This document shows positions 45,234 to 56,510 of a stretch of DNA of 64,000 nucleotides, one piece after another. The stretch is from the NCBI RefSeq assembly GCF_030140925.1, contig NZ_JARBWD010000001.1:2418001-2482000 (forward strand). Direction: 5' to 3'. Both the position numbers and the translations under genes were made by a program. Position 1 is the first letter of the stretch. Each line of letters starts with the position of its first letter. Below the pieces are notes generated by a model. The model did not search any database, was not told the origin of the DNA, and was given only the letters and a program-made list of their open reading frames with translations. This DNA comes from Parerythrobacter aestuarii. Lineage in GTDB: Bacteria; Pseudomonadota; Alphaproteobacteria; Sphingomonadales; Sphingomonadaceae.

Positions 45234-45854
45234 CTAACCCATCGCAGGCGGTTCCATTTGTGCTTCAATACGCAGCCGCACCGCTTCTGCCGCATGCCGC
45301 GCCCCCAGCTTGTTCATCATGTTGGCGCGATGGATCTCGACCGTTCGTGGACTGATATCGAGCTCGCGTGCAATCGCCTTGTTGCTGCTGCCTTCTGCCA
45401 GCCACTCGAGCACTTCGCGCTCGCGACCGGAAAGCGATGCGATGCGGCCGCGGGCTTCAACCATGCGCCGCCTTTCTGCCGTCTTCCGGCTAGCTTCATC
45501 GCCGATCAGTTCGAGCATGGTGGCAAGGCGTTGCCGCTCGACCGGGAAAGGCAGGTAATCCAGTGCTCCCGCCTTGATCGCTGCGACAATTCGCCCTGTC
45601 GTTGGAGTCATTCCGGTTGCGACGAGCGGCAGCCAGATGCCTCGATCAGCCAATTGCTCGAGCACTCCGGCGATGACCCCGGGACTGCGTCCATCCCGGG
45701 CGAAGATGATACCATTTCGCGGGGAATGCTGGATCAGCTCGGTGACATTGGCATAGACTTCGGCATGGTGGCCGAGATCGAAAGCGGCGCGCGCCAGTTC
45801 AGCCCGATTTCGGACATCCCCATCGACACAATGCAGGATAAGTCGTTGTTCCAT
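45234..45854 (-). CDS. FixJ/NarL-like regulator with divergent receiver
   Basis: A 206-residue protein. Its N-terminal receiver-like domain has CVDGDVRNR, a candidate phosphoacceptor Asp in FARDGRSPGV, and the Thr/Ser in VATGM. However, the invariant Lys is replaced in ALDYLPFPVER. The C-terminal LuxR-type HTH is complete (LSGREREVLEWLAEGSSNKA, IARELDISPRTVEIHRANMM). No histidine kinase is adjacent. I use the ATG at 45854. It may be phosphorylation-independent. Confidence 0.85.
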   Translation of the reverse strand: MEQRLILHCVDGDVRNRAELARAAFDLGHHAEVYANVTELIQHSPRNGIIFARDGRSPGVIAGVLEQLADRGIWLPLVATGMTPTTGRIVAAIKAGALDYLPFPVERQRLATMLELIGDEASRKTAERRRMVEARGRIASLSGREREVLEWLAEGSSNKAIARELDISPRTVEIHRANMMNKLGARHAAEAVRLRIEAQMEPPAMG

Positions 45855-46040
45855 GCGCAGCAGGATGTCGCATGTTTCGAAACTTAGCTGACAGGATAAA
45901 TCCAAACCAGAGTGGGTTGAGGAGTAAAGTATTCTAAGCTAGCGACTTTTCAGCGCTTTTCGCCATCCGTTTCCGACAATTTCTAAGTAGAATATCTCTC
46001 CGTAAAAGAACGATACGGTCATTTTCCTAGATATTTCTAC

Positions 46041-46781
46041 CTATTTTTCGAATTCAAACTTGGGCAGCGAATGAAATGCACTCTTCAAGGCATCACCCCA
46101 ACTCGAGGAAATAGCTTGGAAATAGGGATCCTCGGCGGTGATGCGTTGTGTTTGGGTCGGTTCAAAGGCATCACGCTCGATCACCATCAGGTCGAGCGGC
46201 ATGCCCACTGAAAGGTTGGCCTTCAACGTGGAGTCAAAGGACACCATCAACAGCTTGATCGCATCTTCGAAGCTCATGTCGCGATCATAGGCGCGCAGCA
46301 AGATTGGTCGCCCGTACTTGAGCTCCCCGATCTGGAAGAAGGGCGTATCGCTGCTGGCTTCGATGAAATTGCCTTCAGGGTAGATCAGGAACAGGCGCGG
46401 CTCCATGCCCGCGATCTGGCCAGCGAGGATCATCGAAGCGGTGAAGCGGGTTCTTACAGTGTCGCCATTGGCCTTCTGGCGGGTATCGATTGTCTCGCGC
46501 AGCAGGCGACCGACTTCGGTGGCCACTGTGAACATCGTCGGCATGCCCAACAGCGAATTCTCGCGGTCGTCCGGCGCCTTGGTCCGCTCTTCCAGCTTGC
46601 TCACGACAGCCTGCGTAGTTGCGAGGTTGCCAGCTGAAAGGACTGTCAGGCAGCGCTCGCCCGGCACTGTCCAGTGGAACATCTTGCGGAAAGTGGAGAT
46701 GTTGTCGACGCCCGAATTGGTGCGGGTGTCACTCATCAACACCAGCCCTTTTTCCAGCACCATGCCGACGCAATAGGTCAT
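46041..46781 (-). CDS. Anbu proteasome-like Ntn-hydrolase
   Basis: A 246-residue protein of the Anbu (ancestral beta-subunit) family. It begins MTYCVGMVLEKGLVLMSDTR, where removal of Met would expose the catalytic Thr of an N-terminal nucleophile hydrolase. KMFHWTVPGERCLTVLSAGN and SFDSTLKANLSVGMPLDLM are further family matches. Anbu forms ring-like assemblies; its substrate is unsettled. It is last in a four-gene minus-strand cluster with transglutaminase, alpha-E and ATP-grasp proteins, the usual Anbu set. Confidence 0.93.
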   Translation of the reverse strand: MTYCVGMVLEKGLVLMSDTRTNSGVDNISTFRKMFHWTVPGERCLTVLSAGNLATTQAVVSKLEERTKAPDDRENSLLGMPTMFTVATEVGRLLRETIDTRQKANGDTVRTRFTASMILAGQIAGMEPRLFLIYPEGNFIEASSDTPFFQIGELKYGRPILLRAYDRDMSFEDAIKLLMVSFDSTLKANLSVGMPLDLMVIERDAFEPTQTQRITAEDPYFQAISSSWGDALKSAFHSLPKFEFEK

Positions 46782-46816
46782 TCGATCAATTCCCGAATCA
46801 TCTTGTCGGGATCGCC

Positions 46817-47632
46817 CTACTGCTCAATCGTTTGCTGTTCCACCGCGACTTGCACCTGCATGCCTTCGGCTCGTCCGCCAAGGCTGATACCGGTCACAGG
46901 CGCCGCATCGCGATAGTCGCGCCCGGTGGCTACCCGGATGTAACGACGATCCGGGCTGATGCCGTTGGAGATGTCGAAGCCAACCCAGCCGAGCCCTTCG
47001 ACATGCGCTTCGGCCCATGCGTGGGTCGCATCCTGGTCGACCCGGTCATTCATCATCAGGTAGCCGCTGACATAGCGAGCCGGGAATTCGGCCGCGCGCG
47101 CGGCGGCGATGAAGATATGGGCATGATCCTGGCAGACACCGCTGCCCTGCTCGATTGCCTGCTCGGCGGTTGTGCGCACCCCGGTCTCGCCGACCCGATA
47201 TTCCACCCGGTCACGAATGGCTGCGGACAGCTTATGCAGATAGTCGAGCGGCTCACCGGTATCGTGATCAACGTCGCGCAGGAAGGCTCGCAGTTTCGCA
47301 CCCGGCGCCGTGAGGGGGGTCTGGCCCATGAAGCTCCACAGCGGCAAGTGCCCGGAATGGCGACCGATTACCCCGGCGTTGTCTTCGGTTTCGACAATCC
47401 CGGTGCATTCGACCGTGACATGCCGCGCCTCTTCCTCGACCGCGATCAGCGTCACTGTGTTGTGATGCTGGTCTTCGTATTCGAGCTCTGGCCGCGCATT
47501 CTCATAGCGCATCGCCCAGTCGATGATCTTCTGGCCCTGCGTCGACTTCGGGGTCAGCCGCAGCCGCTGCAACCCGTGCACGGCCGGCTCGGTATAGGTG
47601 TAGAGCGTCGTATGACGGACAGAGAGGCGCAT
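46817..47632 (-). CDS. Transglutaminase-like cysteine protease of the Anbu cluster
   Basis: A 271-residue protein: an N-terminal beta domain (LSVRHTTLYTYTEPAVHGLQ) and a transglutaminase core. The catalytic Cys lies in GSGVCQDHAH (near 167), the His in DATHAWAEAHV (near 205) and the Asp in GFDISNG (near 220). It probably hydrolyses or ligates peptides in the cytoplasm. It starts at the stop of the alpha-E gene (1-nt overlap) and precedes Anbu. Confidence 0.92.
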   Translation of the reverse strand: MRLSVRHTTLYTYTEPAVHGLQRLRLTPKSTQGQKIIDWAMRYENARPELEYEDQHHNTVTLIAVEEEARHVTVECTGIVETEDNAGVIGRHSGHLPLWSFMGQTPLTAPGAKLRAFLRDVDHDTGEPLDYLHKLSAAIRDRVEYRVGETGVRTTAEQAIEQGSGVCQDHAHIFIAAARAAEFPARYVSGYLMMNDRVDQDATHAWAEAHVEGLGWVGFDISNGISPDRRYIRVATGRDYRDAAPVTGISLGGRAEGMQVQVAVEQQTIEQ

Positions 47633-48576
47633 CAGGCGTGGAACCGGTAGTCTTCGCCGATCGCATTGGCGATACGGGCATTGGTGTTCATGAAATCGAT
47701 CAGGAACTGGTGCAGGCCCTGGTCAAAGATGGCATCGACAGTGAGGTCAGTCAGCCGCATGTCGGATTGTCGCATGAGCTCATTGCTTTCACCTTCCCGC
47801 TTGTGGATGCGGGCCAGCGCCATAAGCTCGTCGCGCAACGCATTATGGCAAAACGCGAGGCTGCGCGGGAAGCGTTCATCGAGCACCAGGAAATCGACGA
47901 TGCCCCGCGCTTCCATTTGCCCGGCATGCAGCCAGCTGTAAGCGCGATCGCCGGCAACCGAGCGGAGCACATTTTCCCATTGCCCGCTGTCGAGGCTAGA
48001 TCCGACATAGGAGAGCGACGGCAGCAGCAGGTAATACTTGATATCGAGGATCCGCGCTGTGCTGTCACCACGCTCCAGGAAGGTCCCGGCCCGGGCGAAG
48101 TGGAAACCTTCGTCGCGCAGCATGGAGCCTGCCATTGCCCCATGTGCCAGCGTGCCCGCGCGCCGGATCGAGGCGAGGACATTCCCGACTTGCCCCTGGC
48201 TCACCGGGCGCGCCAGCAGGTCCCTGATCTGCATCCAGCTTTCATTGACGACGGTCCACAGTTCCCCGCTGATCGCGTTGCGGGCAGAGCGGGCATTGGT
48301 CCGCACACCGTCGATCATGTCCATCACGCTGGAGGGATTGTCCTTGTCACGCAGGATAAAATTCCACGCATTCTGCCCTTCGTAGTTGTCGAACTTGGCA
48401 TCGAAGGCTGCACTACGCCCAGCGGTCTGGATGATCGAACGCCATTCGGCCTCCGAGGACTCGATGTCACGGGTCAGCGCCATACGCAGGCCAGCCTCAA
48501 GCAAGCGCGCTGTATTCTCCGCCCGCTCGAGATAGCGGAACATCCAGAACAGGCTGTTGGCTGTCCGGCCTAGCAT
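47632..48576 (-). CDS. Alpha-E domain protein
   Basis: A 314-residue helical protein matching the alpha-E (DUF403) family: LGRTANSLFWMFRYLERAEN at the start, then AGTLAHGAMAGSMLRDEGFH, FARAGTFLERGDSTARILDI and FLVLDERFPRSLAFC. Alpha-E proteins accompany circularly permuted ATP-grasp enzymes and are proposed to form a peptide-ligase complex. The function is unproven. It is 13 nt downstream of the ATP-grasp gene. Confidence 0.93.
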   Translation of the reverse strand: MLGRTANSLFWMFRYLERAENTARLLEAGLRMALTRDIESSEAEWRSIIQTAGRSAAFDAKFDNYEGQNAWNFILRDKDNPSSVMDMIDGVRTNARSARNAISGELWTVVNESWMQIRDLLARPVSQGQVGNVLASIRRAGTLAHGAMAGSMLRDEGFHFARAGTFLERGDSTARILDIKYYLLLPSLSYVGSSLDSGQWENVLRSVAGDRAYSWLHAGQMEARGIVDFLVLDERFPRSLAFCHNALRDELMALARIHKREGESNELMRQSDMRLTDLTVDAIFDQGLHQFLIDFMNTNARIANAIGEDYRFHA

Positions 48577-48589
48577 GATGGGGCCCCAC

Positions 48590-50017
48590 TCATTCCTTGA
48601 GCACCCATGTATCCTTGGTGCCGCCGCCCTGGCTGGAATTGACCACCAGCGAGCCCTTCTTCAGCGCCACGCGGGTAAGGCCCCCGGGTGTGATCTCGAT
48701 CCCGTTGGGATTGACCAGCACGAAGGGGCGCAAATCGACGTGGCGGGGGGCAAGCCCCTTCTTGGTAAAGATCGGGCAGGTCGACAGCGATAGCGTCGGC
48801 TGGGCGATGTAGTTGGCCGGATTGGCCTCCAGCTTCTTGCGGAATTCCTTGATCTCGCGCTTCGAGGCAGTCGGGCCGATCAGCATGCCATAGCCGCCCG
48901 AGCCATGAACCTCCTTCACCACCAGCTCATCGAGGTTGTCGAGCACGTATTTGAGGCTCTCCTTGTCGGCACAGCGCCAGGTCTCGACGTTGGGCAACAA
49001 GGGTTTCTCACCGGTGTAGAATTCGACGATCTCAGGCATGAAGCTGTAGATCGCCTTGTCATCGGCCACCCCGGTCCCGGGCGCGTTGGCGATCGTGATC
49101 CGGCCGGCGCGATAGACGTCCATGATACCCGGAACGCCCAGCACGCTGTCGGGATTGAAGGTCAGCGGATCGAGGAACTCGTCATCGACGCGGCGATAGA
49201 TCACATCGACCGGCTGGTAACCGCGCGTGGTGCGCATGGCGACCCGACCATCGATCACTCTCAGGTCGCTGCCTTCAACCAGTTCCGCCCCCATCTGGTC
49301 GGCCAGGAAGGCATGCTCGAAATAGGCAGAATTGTAGATACCCGGGGTCAACACCGCGACTACAGGCTTGCCGCTGGCACAATCGGGTGCGCAGGCGGCC
49401 AGGCTGCGGGCCAGCCTGCGCGGATAGTTCGAGACTGCCTCGACCCCGACCCGTGTGAACAGTTCAGGGAACATGCCCATCATGGTCTCACGGTTCTCCA
49501 GCATGTAGGAGACACCTGAAGGCGTGCGCGCATTGTCTTCCAGCACGAAGAAATCGTCCGGCCCGGTTCGGACGAGGTCGATACCGACAATATGCGTGTA
49601 GACCCCGCCCGGCGGAGTGAAGCCGACCATCTCCGGCAACCATGCCGCATTGTTGCGGAACAGCCGCTCCGGGATCCGACCGGCGCGAATGATCTCCTGC
49701 CGGTGATAGAGGTCGTAGAGGAAAGCGTTGATGGCGCTGACGCGTTGTTCGATTCCCCTGCTCAGCCGGCGCCATTCGGCTGCGGATATGATCCGCGGCA
49801 CCATATCGAACGGGATCAGTCGTTCTTCCGCATCATCTTCGCCATAGACATTGAAAGTAATGCCGGTGCGGCGAAAAAGCCCTTCGGCTTCGACATTCTT
49901 CCGGCGAAGGAAGTCGCTTTCCTGCGCCTGGAACCAGGTGTCGTAGTCCCGATAGGCAGGGCGGACATTGCCCTCCGTATCGCAACGTTCATCGAAGTAT
50001 TCGCCTGGACCGGCCAT
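48590..50017 (-). CDS. Circularly permuted type-2 ATP-grasp protein
   Basis: A 475-residue protein: GGVYTHIVGIDLVRTGPDDF, VLEDNARTPSGVSYMLENRE, then a late VKEVHGSGGYGMLIGPTASK that carries the ATP-grasp loop in permuted order. The end contains LRPFVLVNPNGIEITPGGLTR. Such enzymes are thought to form peptide or amide bonds. I use the ATG at 50017 (GGGGA 5 nt upstream); a TTG just before it adds one residue. It is first of the Anbu cluster. Confidence 0.93.
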   Translation of the reverse strand: MAGPGEYFDERCDTEGNVRPAYRDYDTWFQAQESDFLRRKNVEAEGLFRRTGITFNVYGEDDAEERLIPFDMVPRIISAAEWRRLSRGIEQRVSAINAFLYDLYHRQEIIRAGRIPERLFRNNAAWLPEMVGFTPPGGVYTHIVGIDLVRTGPDDFFVLEDNARTPSGVSYMLENRETMMGMFPELFTRVGVEAVSNYPRRLARSLAACAPDCASGKPVVAVLTPGIYNSAYFEHAFLADQMGAELVEGSDLRVIDGRVAMRTTRGYQPVDVIYRRVDDEFLDPLTFNPDSVLGVPGIMDVYRAGRITIANAPGTGVADDKAIYSFMPEIVEFYTGEKPLLPNVETWRCADKESLKYVLDNLDELVVKEVHGSGGYGMLIGPTASKREIKEFRKKLEANPANYIAQPTLSLSTCPIFTKKGLAPRHVDLRPFVLVNPNGIEITPGGLTRVALKKGSLVVNSSQGGGTKDTWVLKE

Positions 50018-50073
50018 CAAGTCCCCGTCTTGGATAGGTCAAGGCTACCACCTTGCCTTGTCTAATCAAGGAC

Positions 50074-50859
50074 TCAATCCCGATCTAGTTCCCTGGCTAC
50101 GGCTTCGATCGACTCATGCGAGTGCGCGAAGCCCATATGGCCGCAGCGAAGTGCGATGGCGCGATCGCGCTCTCCCGGCTTCCCGCAGGCCGCGCGCGGA
50201 TGGACGACCCCGTCATTGGCGCTCCAAAGCGCGACTGTTTCCACCGGCGGCTTTTCAGCCATCACCCCACCCACAGGGGGTTGTTCGACCCGGTGTCCGG
50301 CGACGAACTGGTAGATCCGCCAGGCATTGTTGGCCCGCGGAGAATAGGAAAACGGCGTACCCATGGTGATGACCTTCGCCACGGCCTGCGGCTGCCGCTT
50401 TGCCAGTTCGCGGGCGAACAACCCGCCAAGGCTCCACCCGACAAGCACGACCGGCTCCCCGGCACGGTGAAAAAGGTCGAGCAGGCGGGCTTCGAGGGCT
50501 GCGAGATTCTGTTCGGTTGGCCCCCAGTTGAAGCCCAACCCCCAGCGCTTGACGGCATGCCCTGCCCCCTCCAGCAGCTCGGCAAAATACCGCATGCGCG
50601 AAGGGCTTGTACAGAAACCGGGCAGGACCATGACGGTGCGCGGCTTCGCAGCCTTGGGCACGGCGTAGGCGCGAACATAGCGCGAATAGAACTTGCGCAC
50701 CGGCCAGAACACTGTCGAAAGTTCGGCCAGCAGGTATTTGAGATGCGGCTTCGCGGCTGAATCGGGGTTGGCCTCGCGCGCCAACTCAAGGCGACGCGCC
50801 AGCTCTTCCCGCTCCAGCGGAAATGGAAAGTTCAAAGACGATGATGCGCGCGATGCCAT
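50074..50859 (-). CDS. Alpha/beta hydrolase
   Basis: A 261-residue cytoplasmic hydrolase: RTVMVLPGFCTSPSRMRYFA oxyanion region, nucleophile GWSLGGLFA, a late Asp in SANDGVVHP and His in RCGHMGFAHS. The N-terminal about 60 residues are helical. It resembles esterases/lipases without clear substrate. It is upstream of the ATP-grasp gene by 56 nt on the same strand, so a link to the Anbu cluster is possible but not shown. Confidence 0.85.
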   Translation of the reverse strand: MASRASSSLNFPFPLEREELARRLELAREANPDSAAKPHLKYLLAELSTVFWPVRKFYSRYVRAYAVPKAAKPRTVMVLPGFCTSPSRMRYFAELLEGAGHAVKRWGLGFNWGPTEQNLAALEARLLDLFHRAGEPVVLVGWSLGGLFARELAKRQPQAVAKVITMGTPFSYSPRANNAWRIYQFVAGHRVEQPPVGGVMAEKPPVETVALWSANDGVVHPRAACGKPGERDRAIALRCGHMGFAHSHESIEAVARELDRD

Positions 50860-50924
50860 GAGACCGTGACATTCTGCTGGCAGCCAAATGAACGCAATGC
50901 GAACGCTGCGGTTTGCGCTACCAC

Positions 50925-51512
50925 CTATTCTTCAGCGACCTGCGCTTCAGCACCGTCCAGTTCAGCCTCTGAACAAGGTCCCAAGCGGTCGGATTTCACA
51001 TCGAACTGCATCTCCATCGAGCCGCCCGGAATCATGCTGTTGCTCGCTTCAAGGTCCATGCTGGCATCGAAACCGGCGCTGGTGCTTGTTCCGCTCAAGC
51101 CGACTTCTGCGGAAACGCCCATCGGGCCGCTGCACGACAGGTTGGCATCGAACCTGATCCCGTCAACATTGAACCGGGTAAAGGCACATTCCTGGTCATT
51201 GATGCCTTCGCCAATCTGGCGGAGGACATCCTCAAACCCCTTGCTAGCCTCTGCCTCCGTCAAGCAACTCGGTTGCGGCTCGCTGGACAGGCCCTGCATT
51301 TGCTCGCGCATGCGGTCCGCCTGCGCAGGCGGGAGACCGGGCACATCGAAACTCACCAGCTTGGTGCTGGTGGCATAAAGGCCCGGCTCCGGCTTTTGCA
51401 GCTTGCCGGCCTGGGCGAGCACTTCTTCACCACTCAGCGGCTTTTCCTGACCGCAGGATACGGCGCAGAAAGCCGCCAAGGTGACGCAGGCAATTCGCAC
51501 ATCAGAGCGCAT
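50925..51512 (-). CDS. DUF3617 lipoprotein, copy 2 of tandem pair
   Basis: A 195-residue protein with a lipobox-like AVSCG. A DUF3617-type domain follows: KPEPGLYATSTKLVSFDVPG, PSCLTEAEASKGFEDVLRQI, ECAFTRFNVDGIRFDANLSC. It is similar in plan to the next gene upstream, so probably a duplicate. The ATG at 51512 overlaps that gene's stop by 1 nt. Its role is unknown; the family is exported. Confidence 0.82.
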   Translation of the reverse strand: MRSDVRIACVTLAAFCAVSCGQEKPLSGEEVLAQAGKLQKPEPGLYATSTKLVSFDVPGLPPAQADRMREQMQGLSSEPQPSCLTEAEASKGFEDVLRQIGEGINDQECAFTRFNVDGIRFDANLSCSGPMGVSAEVGLSGTSTSAGFDASMDLEASNSMIPGGSMEMQFDVKSDRLGPCSEAELDGAEAQVAEE

Positions 51513-52045
51513 TATGCAGGACAATCCCCGACCCGCTCCTGCTTCATGTTCATTTCGATGTTGGCATCACCAAGCTGCGGGATCTTGCCCTGCATCTTCA
51601 TGGTCAGGTCGGACTTGGTGGGGCTGACGTCGCCATTCATTGTGATGTTCATGGTGCCGCTGCTCTCATCTTCGCAGGTCATCGCCATGTCGATCGTGCC
51701 GCCGTCCATGTCCATCTTCGTGATCTTGCAGCTATCGTCCTGCTCGCGGGTGAGCGCTTCTTCGAAGCCCTTGTCCGCCTCTTCCTGGGTCAGGCAATAT
51801 TCGATGGTATTGCTCATGGTCTTGCCGAGCATTTCGAGCATTTCGGGCGGCGCGCCGGGGATCTCGGCGGTCTTGAACGTCATGCTCATCTTGTACTGGC
51901 CGGGCTCCGGCTTGATGTTGGCGCTGGCCATTTCCGCGCGCGCTTCCTCGGCGCTGATCTCGCCATCGCCATCGGTATCGGCATCACCACTGGAGCAGGC
52001 CGATGCGAACAGCGCCAGTCCGGCCACCATTGCAAGTTTCTTCAT
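51512..52045 (-). CDS. DUF3617 lipoprotein with EF-hand-like motif, copy 1
   Basis: A 177-residue protein with lipobox FASAC (Cys near 17). An acidic [15 protein letters not shown] loop immediately follows, which fits an EF-hand calcium loop (D-x-D-x-D-G-x-I-x3-E). The DUF3617 domain follows ([39 protein letters not shown]). It is coupled to copy 2 by a 1-nt overlap. Function unknown. Confidence 0.85.
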   Translation of the reverse strand: MKKLAMVAGLALFASACSSGDADTDGDGEISAEEARAEMASANIKPEPGQYKMSMTFKTAEIPGAPPEMLEMLGKTMSNTIEYCLTQEEADKGFEEALTREQDDSCKITKMDMDGGTIDMAMTCEDESSGTMNITMNGDVSPTKSDLTMKMQGKIPQLGDANIEMNMKQERVGDCPA

Positions 52046-52155
52046 GTGAAAATCCCTTCCCTATCGTCGTTTCCGGCGACCGCGCATGTTTGCATCGGAG
52101 GCTACGGCCAAGCGCCCCACTTCACAATGCCCTTGTGGACGGCCATATCGCGCAG

Positions 52156-54335
<2,180 letters not shown>

Positions 54336-54339
<4 letters not shown>

Positions 54340-54884
54340 CCGTCTTCTGATTCCCTCCGCACGAACAGCTGGTGGTTGCCCTGCACCCAGGTTTCACCGC
54401 CGTCGGTCGAGCGTTCCATCTTCGATTCGAAACGGTCCTCACTGGCATTGAAGCGCGTGAAGCGCAGTTTGAGCGTGGTGCCATCGGGCATCTCCACTAC
54501 CGGCGTCTCGCGCGTTTCGCTGTCTTGCGAGCCGGTCATTACCCAGAGCTGGCCGTCCGGCCCGACCGAAACCATCTCGATCTCGTTTGTCGAATCGCGC
54601 AGGTAGAACAGCAGGCCGGAAGCCATGTTGAATTCGGGGATCGTGCTCATCCCCTTCACGACCTTGTCATCCATCACCCATTCAAAGGCATAGATGCCGG
54701 GGAAGGAACGGCCCGGTGTTCCGTCGGCGCGGTAGAATGTCGTGGTGACATCCCATGTGCCGATCACGTTCCGCAACTGCGCCAAGGCAGGACTGACGGA
54801 CGCTTCCTCCGAAGACGGTTCTTCGGCAACCGCATTCGCAGGCGTAGCCAATGACAGGATGGCGGCGGACAAGAGCAGGCGCAT
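54336..54884 (-). CDS. Exported DUF1579-like/lipocalin-like protein
   Basis: A 182-residue protein with a signal peptide ending ANAVAEE. A beta-rich domain follows: [73 protein letters not shown]. It resembles secreted DUF1579-type domains. The start at 54884 has a GGGGAG ribosome site. Its stop overlaps the uvrB stop by 4 nt (convergent). Function unknown. Confidence 0.75.
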
Positions 54885-55013
54885 GATCGGTATCTCCCCA
54901 GTCCGCCCGATAGCAACGGAAGTACTCCACCACACCAAAGCACCGACGAATAGGCAATCTCGTTCGACACTGGCCGATTTACCTGCGCTTGCGGCTTTGC
55001 CATAGGGGCGCAC

Positions 55014-56510
55014 ATGACACATCGCATCCTGTTCGCCGCCGCAGCGCTCGCTCTTTCTTCCCCCCTCGCCGCGCAAGACAAACCTCAGGTTGAAGCGGCC
55101 AAGCCGGCCAAGATCGACCCACAGGTCCGCACTCGCGACCTCGCCGGCACTTTCGGTGGACAGCGCGTCAGCTATCGCGCGACAATCCAGGAAAACGTGC
55201 TCAAATCCGACGATGGCAAACCCGAGGCAGTGATTGTCACCACCAGCTATGTCCAGAACCCGCGCGACACCTCGCGGCCGGTGTTCTTCATCTACAATGG
55301 CGGCCCCGGTTCGGGCTCGGTGTGGCTGCAGATGGGCGCGTTCGGGCCCAAGCGAGTGGCGATCCCCAGCGACGCGCGCGACGATGGCGCCCCGCCCTAT
55401 CCGCTGCTCGACAATCCCGACAGCCTGCTCGACGTTGCAGACCTCGTTTTCATCGATCCGCCGGGGACAGGCTTCAGCTATCTCACCAAGGGCACCGACC
55501 CGAAAAAGTACTACGGCCTCGAAGCCGATGCGAAGGCGGTCGCCACGGTCATCCGCCGCTGGATCAACGACAATGGTCGCTGGAACAGCCCCAAGTACCT
55601 TGGCGGCGAAAGCTATGGCACCACCCGCACCGCCATGGTCGTGAGGGAGCTGGAGGGCGGGACCTATAACGACGTCGGCCTCAACGGGCTGATCCTGATC
55701 TCGACGATCCTCGACTTCGCCGCGCGCGAGCCGACGCCGGGCAACGAGATGGCCTATATCGTCACCCTGCCCAACATGGCGACGGCAGCGTGGTTCCATG
55801 GCAAGGCCGAAGCACCTTCAGCCGAAACCATTGCCGAAGAGGCACGCCAGTTTGCCATCGGGCCGTTCGCGACTGCGCTGCTCAAGGGGCAAGACCTGCC
55901 CGCCGACGAGCGCGCAAGGGTACGCGCCGAACTCTCGCGCCTGACCGGCCTCAGCGAGACCTACCTCGAACAGGCCGACCTGCGTGTAACCTCGCAGCGC
56001 TTCTACAAGGAGCTGCTGCGCGACCGGGGCCTCACCATCGGCCGCCTCGACAGCCGCTACACCGGGCAGGACTTTGACAACGCGGGCGAAACGCCTGACG
56101 CCGACCCGAGCTTCTATGGCATCGACGCGGGCTATACTGCCGCGATCAACGCCTGGTCGCGCGAGACGCTCGGCTTCGAGACCGACCGCGAATACCAGGC
56201 CATTGGCAGCGATCCCGGGCGCAATTGGGAATGGTCGCTTTCCGGGCGCGGGCGCGGAGCCTATCTCAACGTCGCGCCTTTCATCGGGCAGGCCATGCGA
56301 CAGAACTCGGGGCTGCGTACCTTCGTAGCCCAGGGCTATTATGACTTTGCCACGCCGTTCTTTGGTGCAGAGCTATCGCTCAACCGTACCGGTTTCCCGC
56401 AAGACCGCATCGAGTGGAAGTACTATGGTTCAGGCCACATGATGTACATCCGCGACGAAGACCGATCGCAGCTCTCGCGCGACATCCGGGCGTTCATCAG
56501 GGCGCGATGA
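55014..56510 (+). CDS. S10 serine carboxypeptidase-like peptidase
   Basis: A 498-residue exported enzyme: signal peptide ending LAAQD, oxyanion region FIYNGGPGSGSVWLQMGAFG, nucleophile GGESYGTTRTAM (about residue 200), Asp in YYDFATP and His in GSGHMMYIR. It probably trims C-terminal residues in the periplasm. Length and motifs fit bacterial S10 proteins. It overlaps the next gene by 4 nt (ATGA). Confidence 0.92.
   Translation: MTHRILFAAAALALSSPLAAQDKPQVEAAKPAKIDPQVRTRDLAGTFGGQRVSYRATIQENVLKSDDGKPEAVIVTTSYVQNPRDTSRPVFFIYNGGPGSGSVWLQMGAFGPKRVAIPSDARDDGAPPYPLLDNPDSLLDVADLVFIDPPGTGFSYLTKGTDPKKYYGLEADAKAVATVIRRWINDNGRWNSPKYLGGESYGTTRTAMVVRELEGGTYNDVGLNGLILISTILDFAAREPTPGNEMAYIVTLPNMATAAWFHGKAEAPSAETIAEEARQFAIGPFATALLKGQDLPADERARVRAELSRLTGLSETYLEQADLRVTSQRFYKELLRDRGLTIGRLDSRYTGQDFDNAGETPDADPSFYGIDAGYTAAINAWSRETLGFETDREYQAIGSDPGRNWEWSLSGRGRGAYLNVAPFIGQAMRQNSGLRTFVAQGYYDFATPFFGAELSLNRTGFPQDRIEWKYYGSGHMMYIRDEDRSQLSRDIRAFIRAR

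Noticed and set aside
45955..45975. A CCGTTTCC box resembling the ECF -10 element
   Set aside because: No TGRATKAAA element lies 13 nt upstream on either strand, and no start codon follows in the right place.
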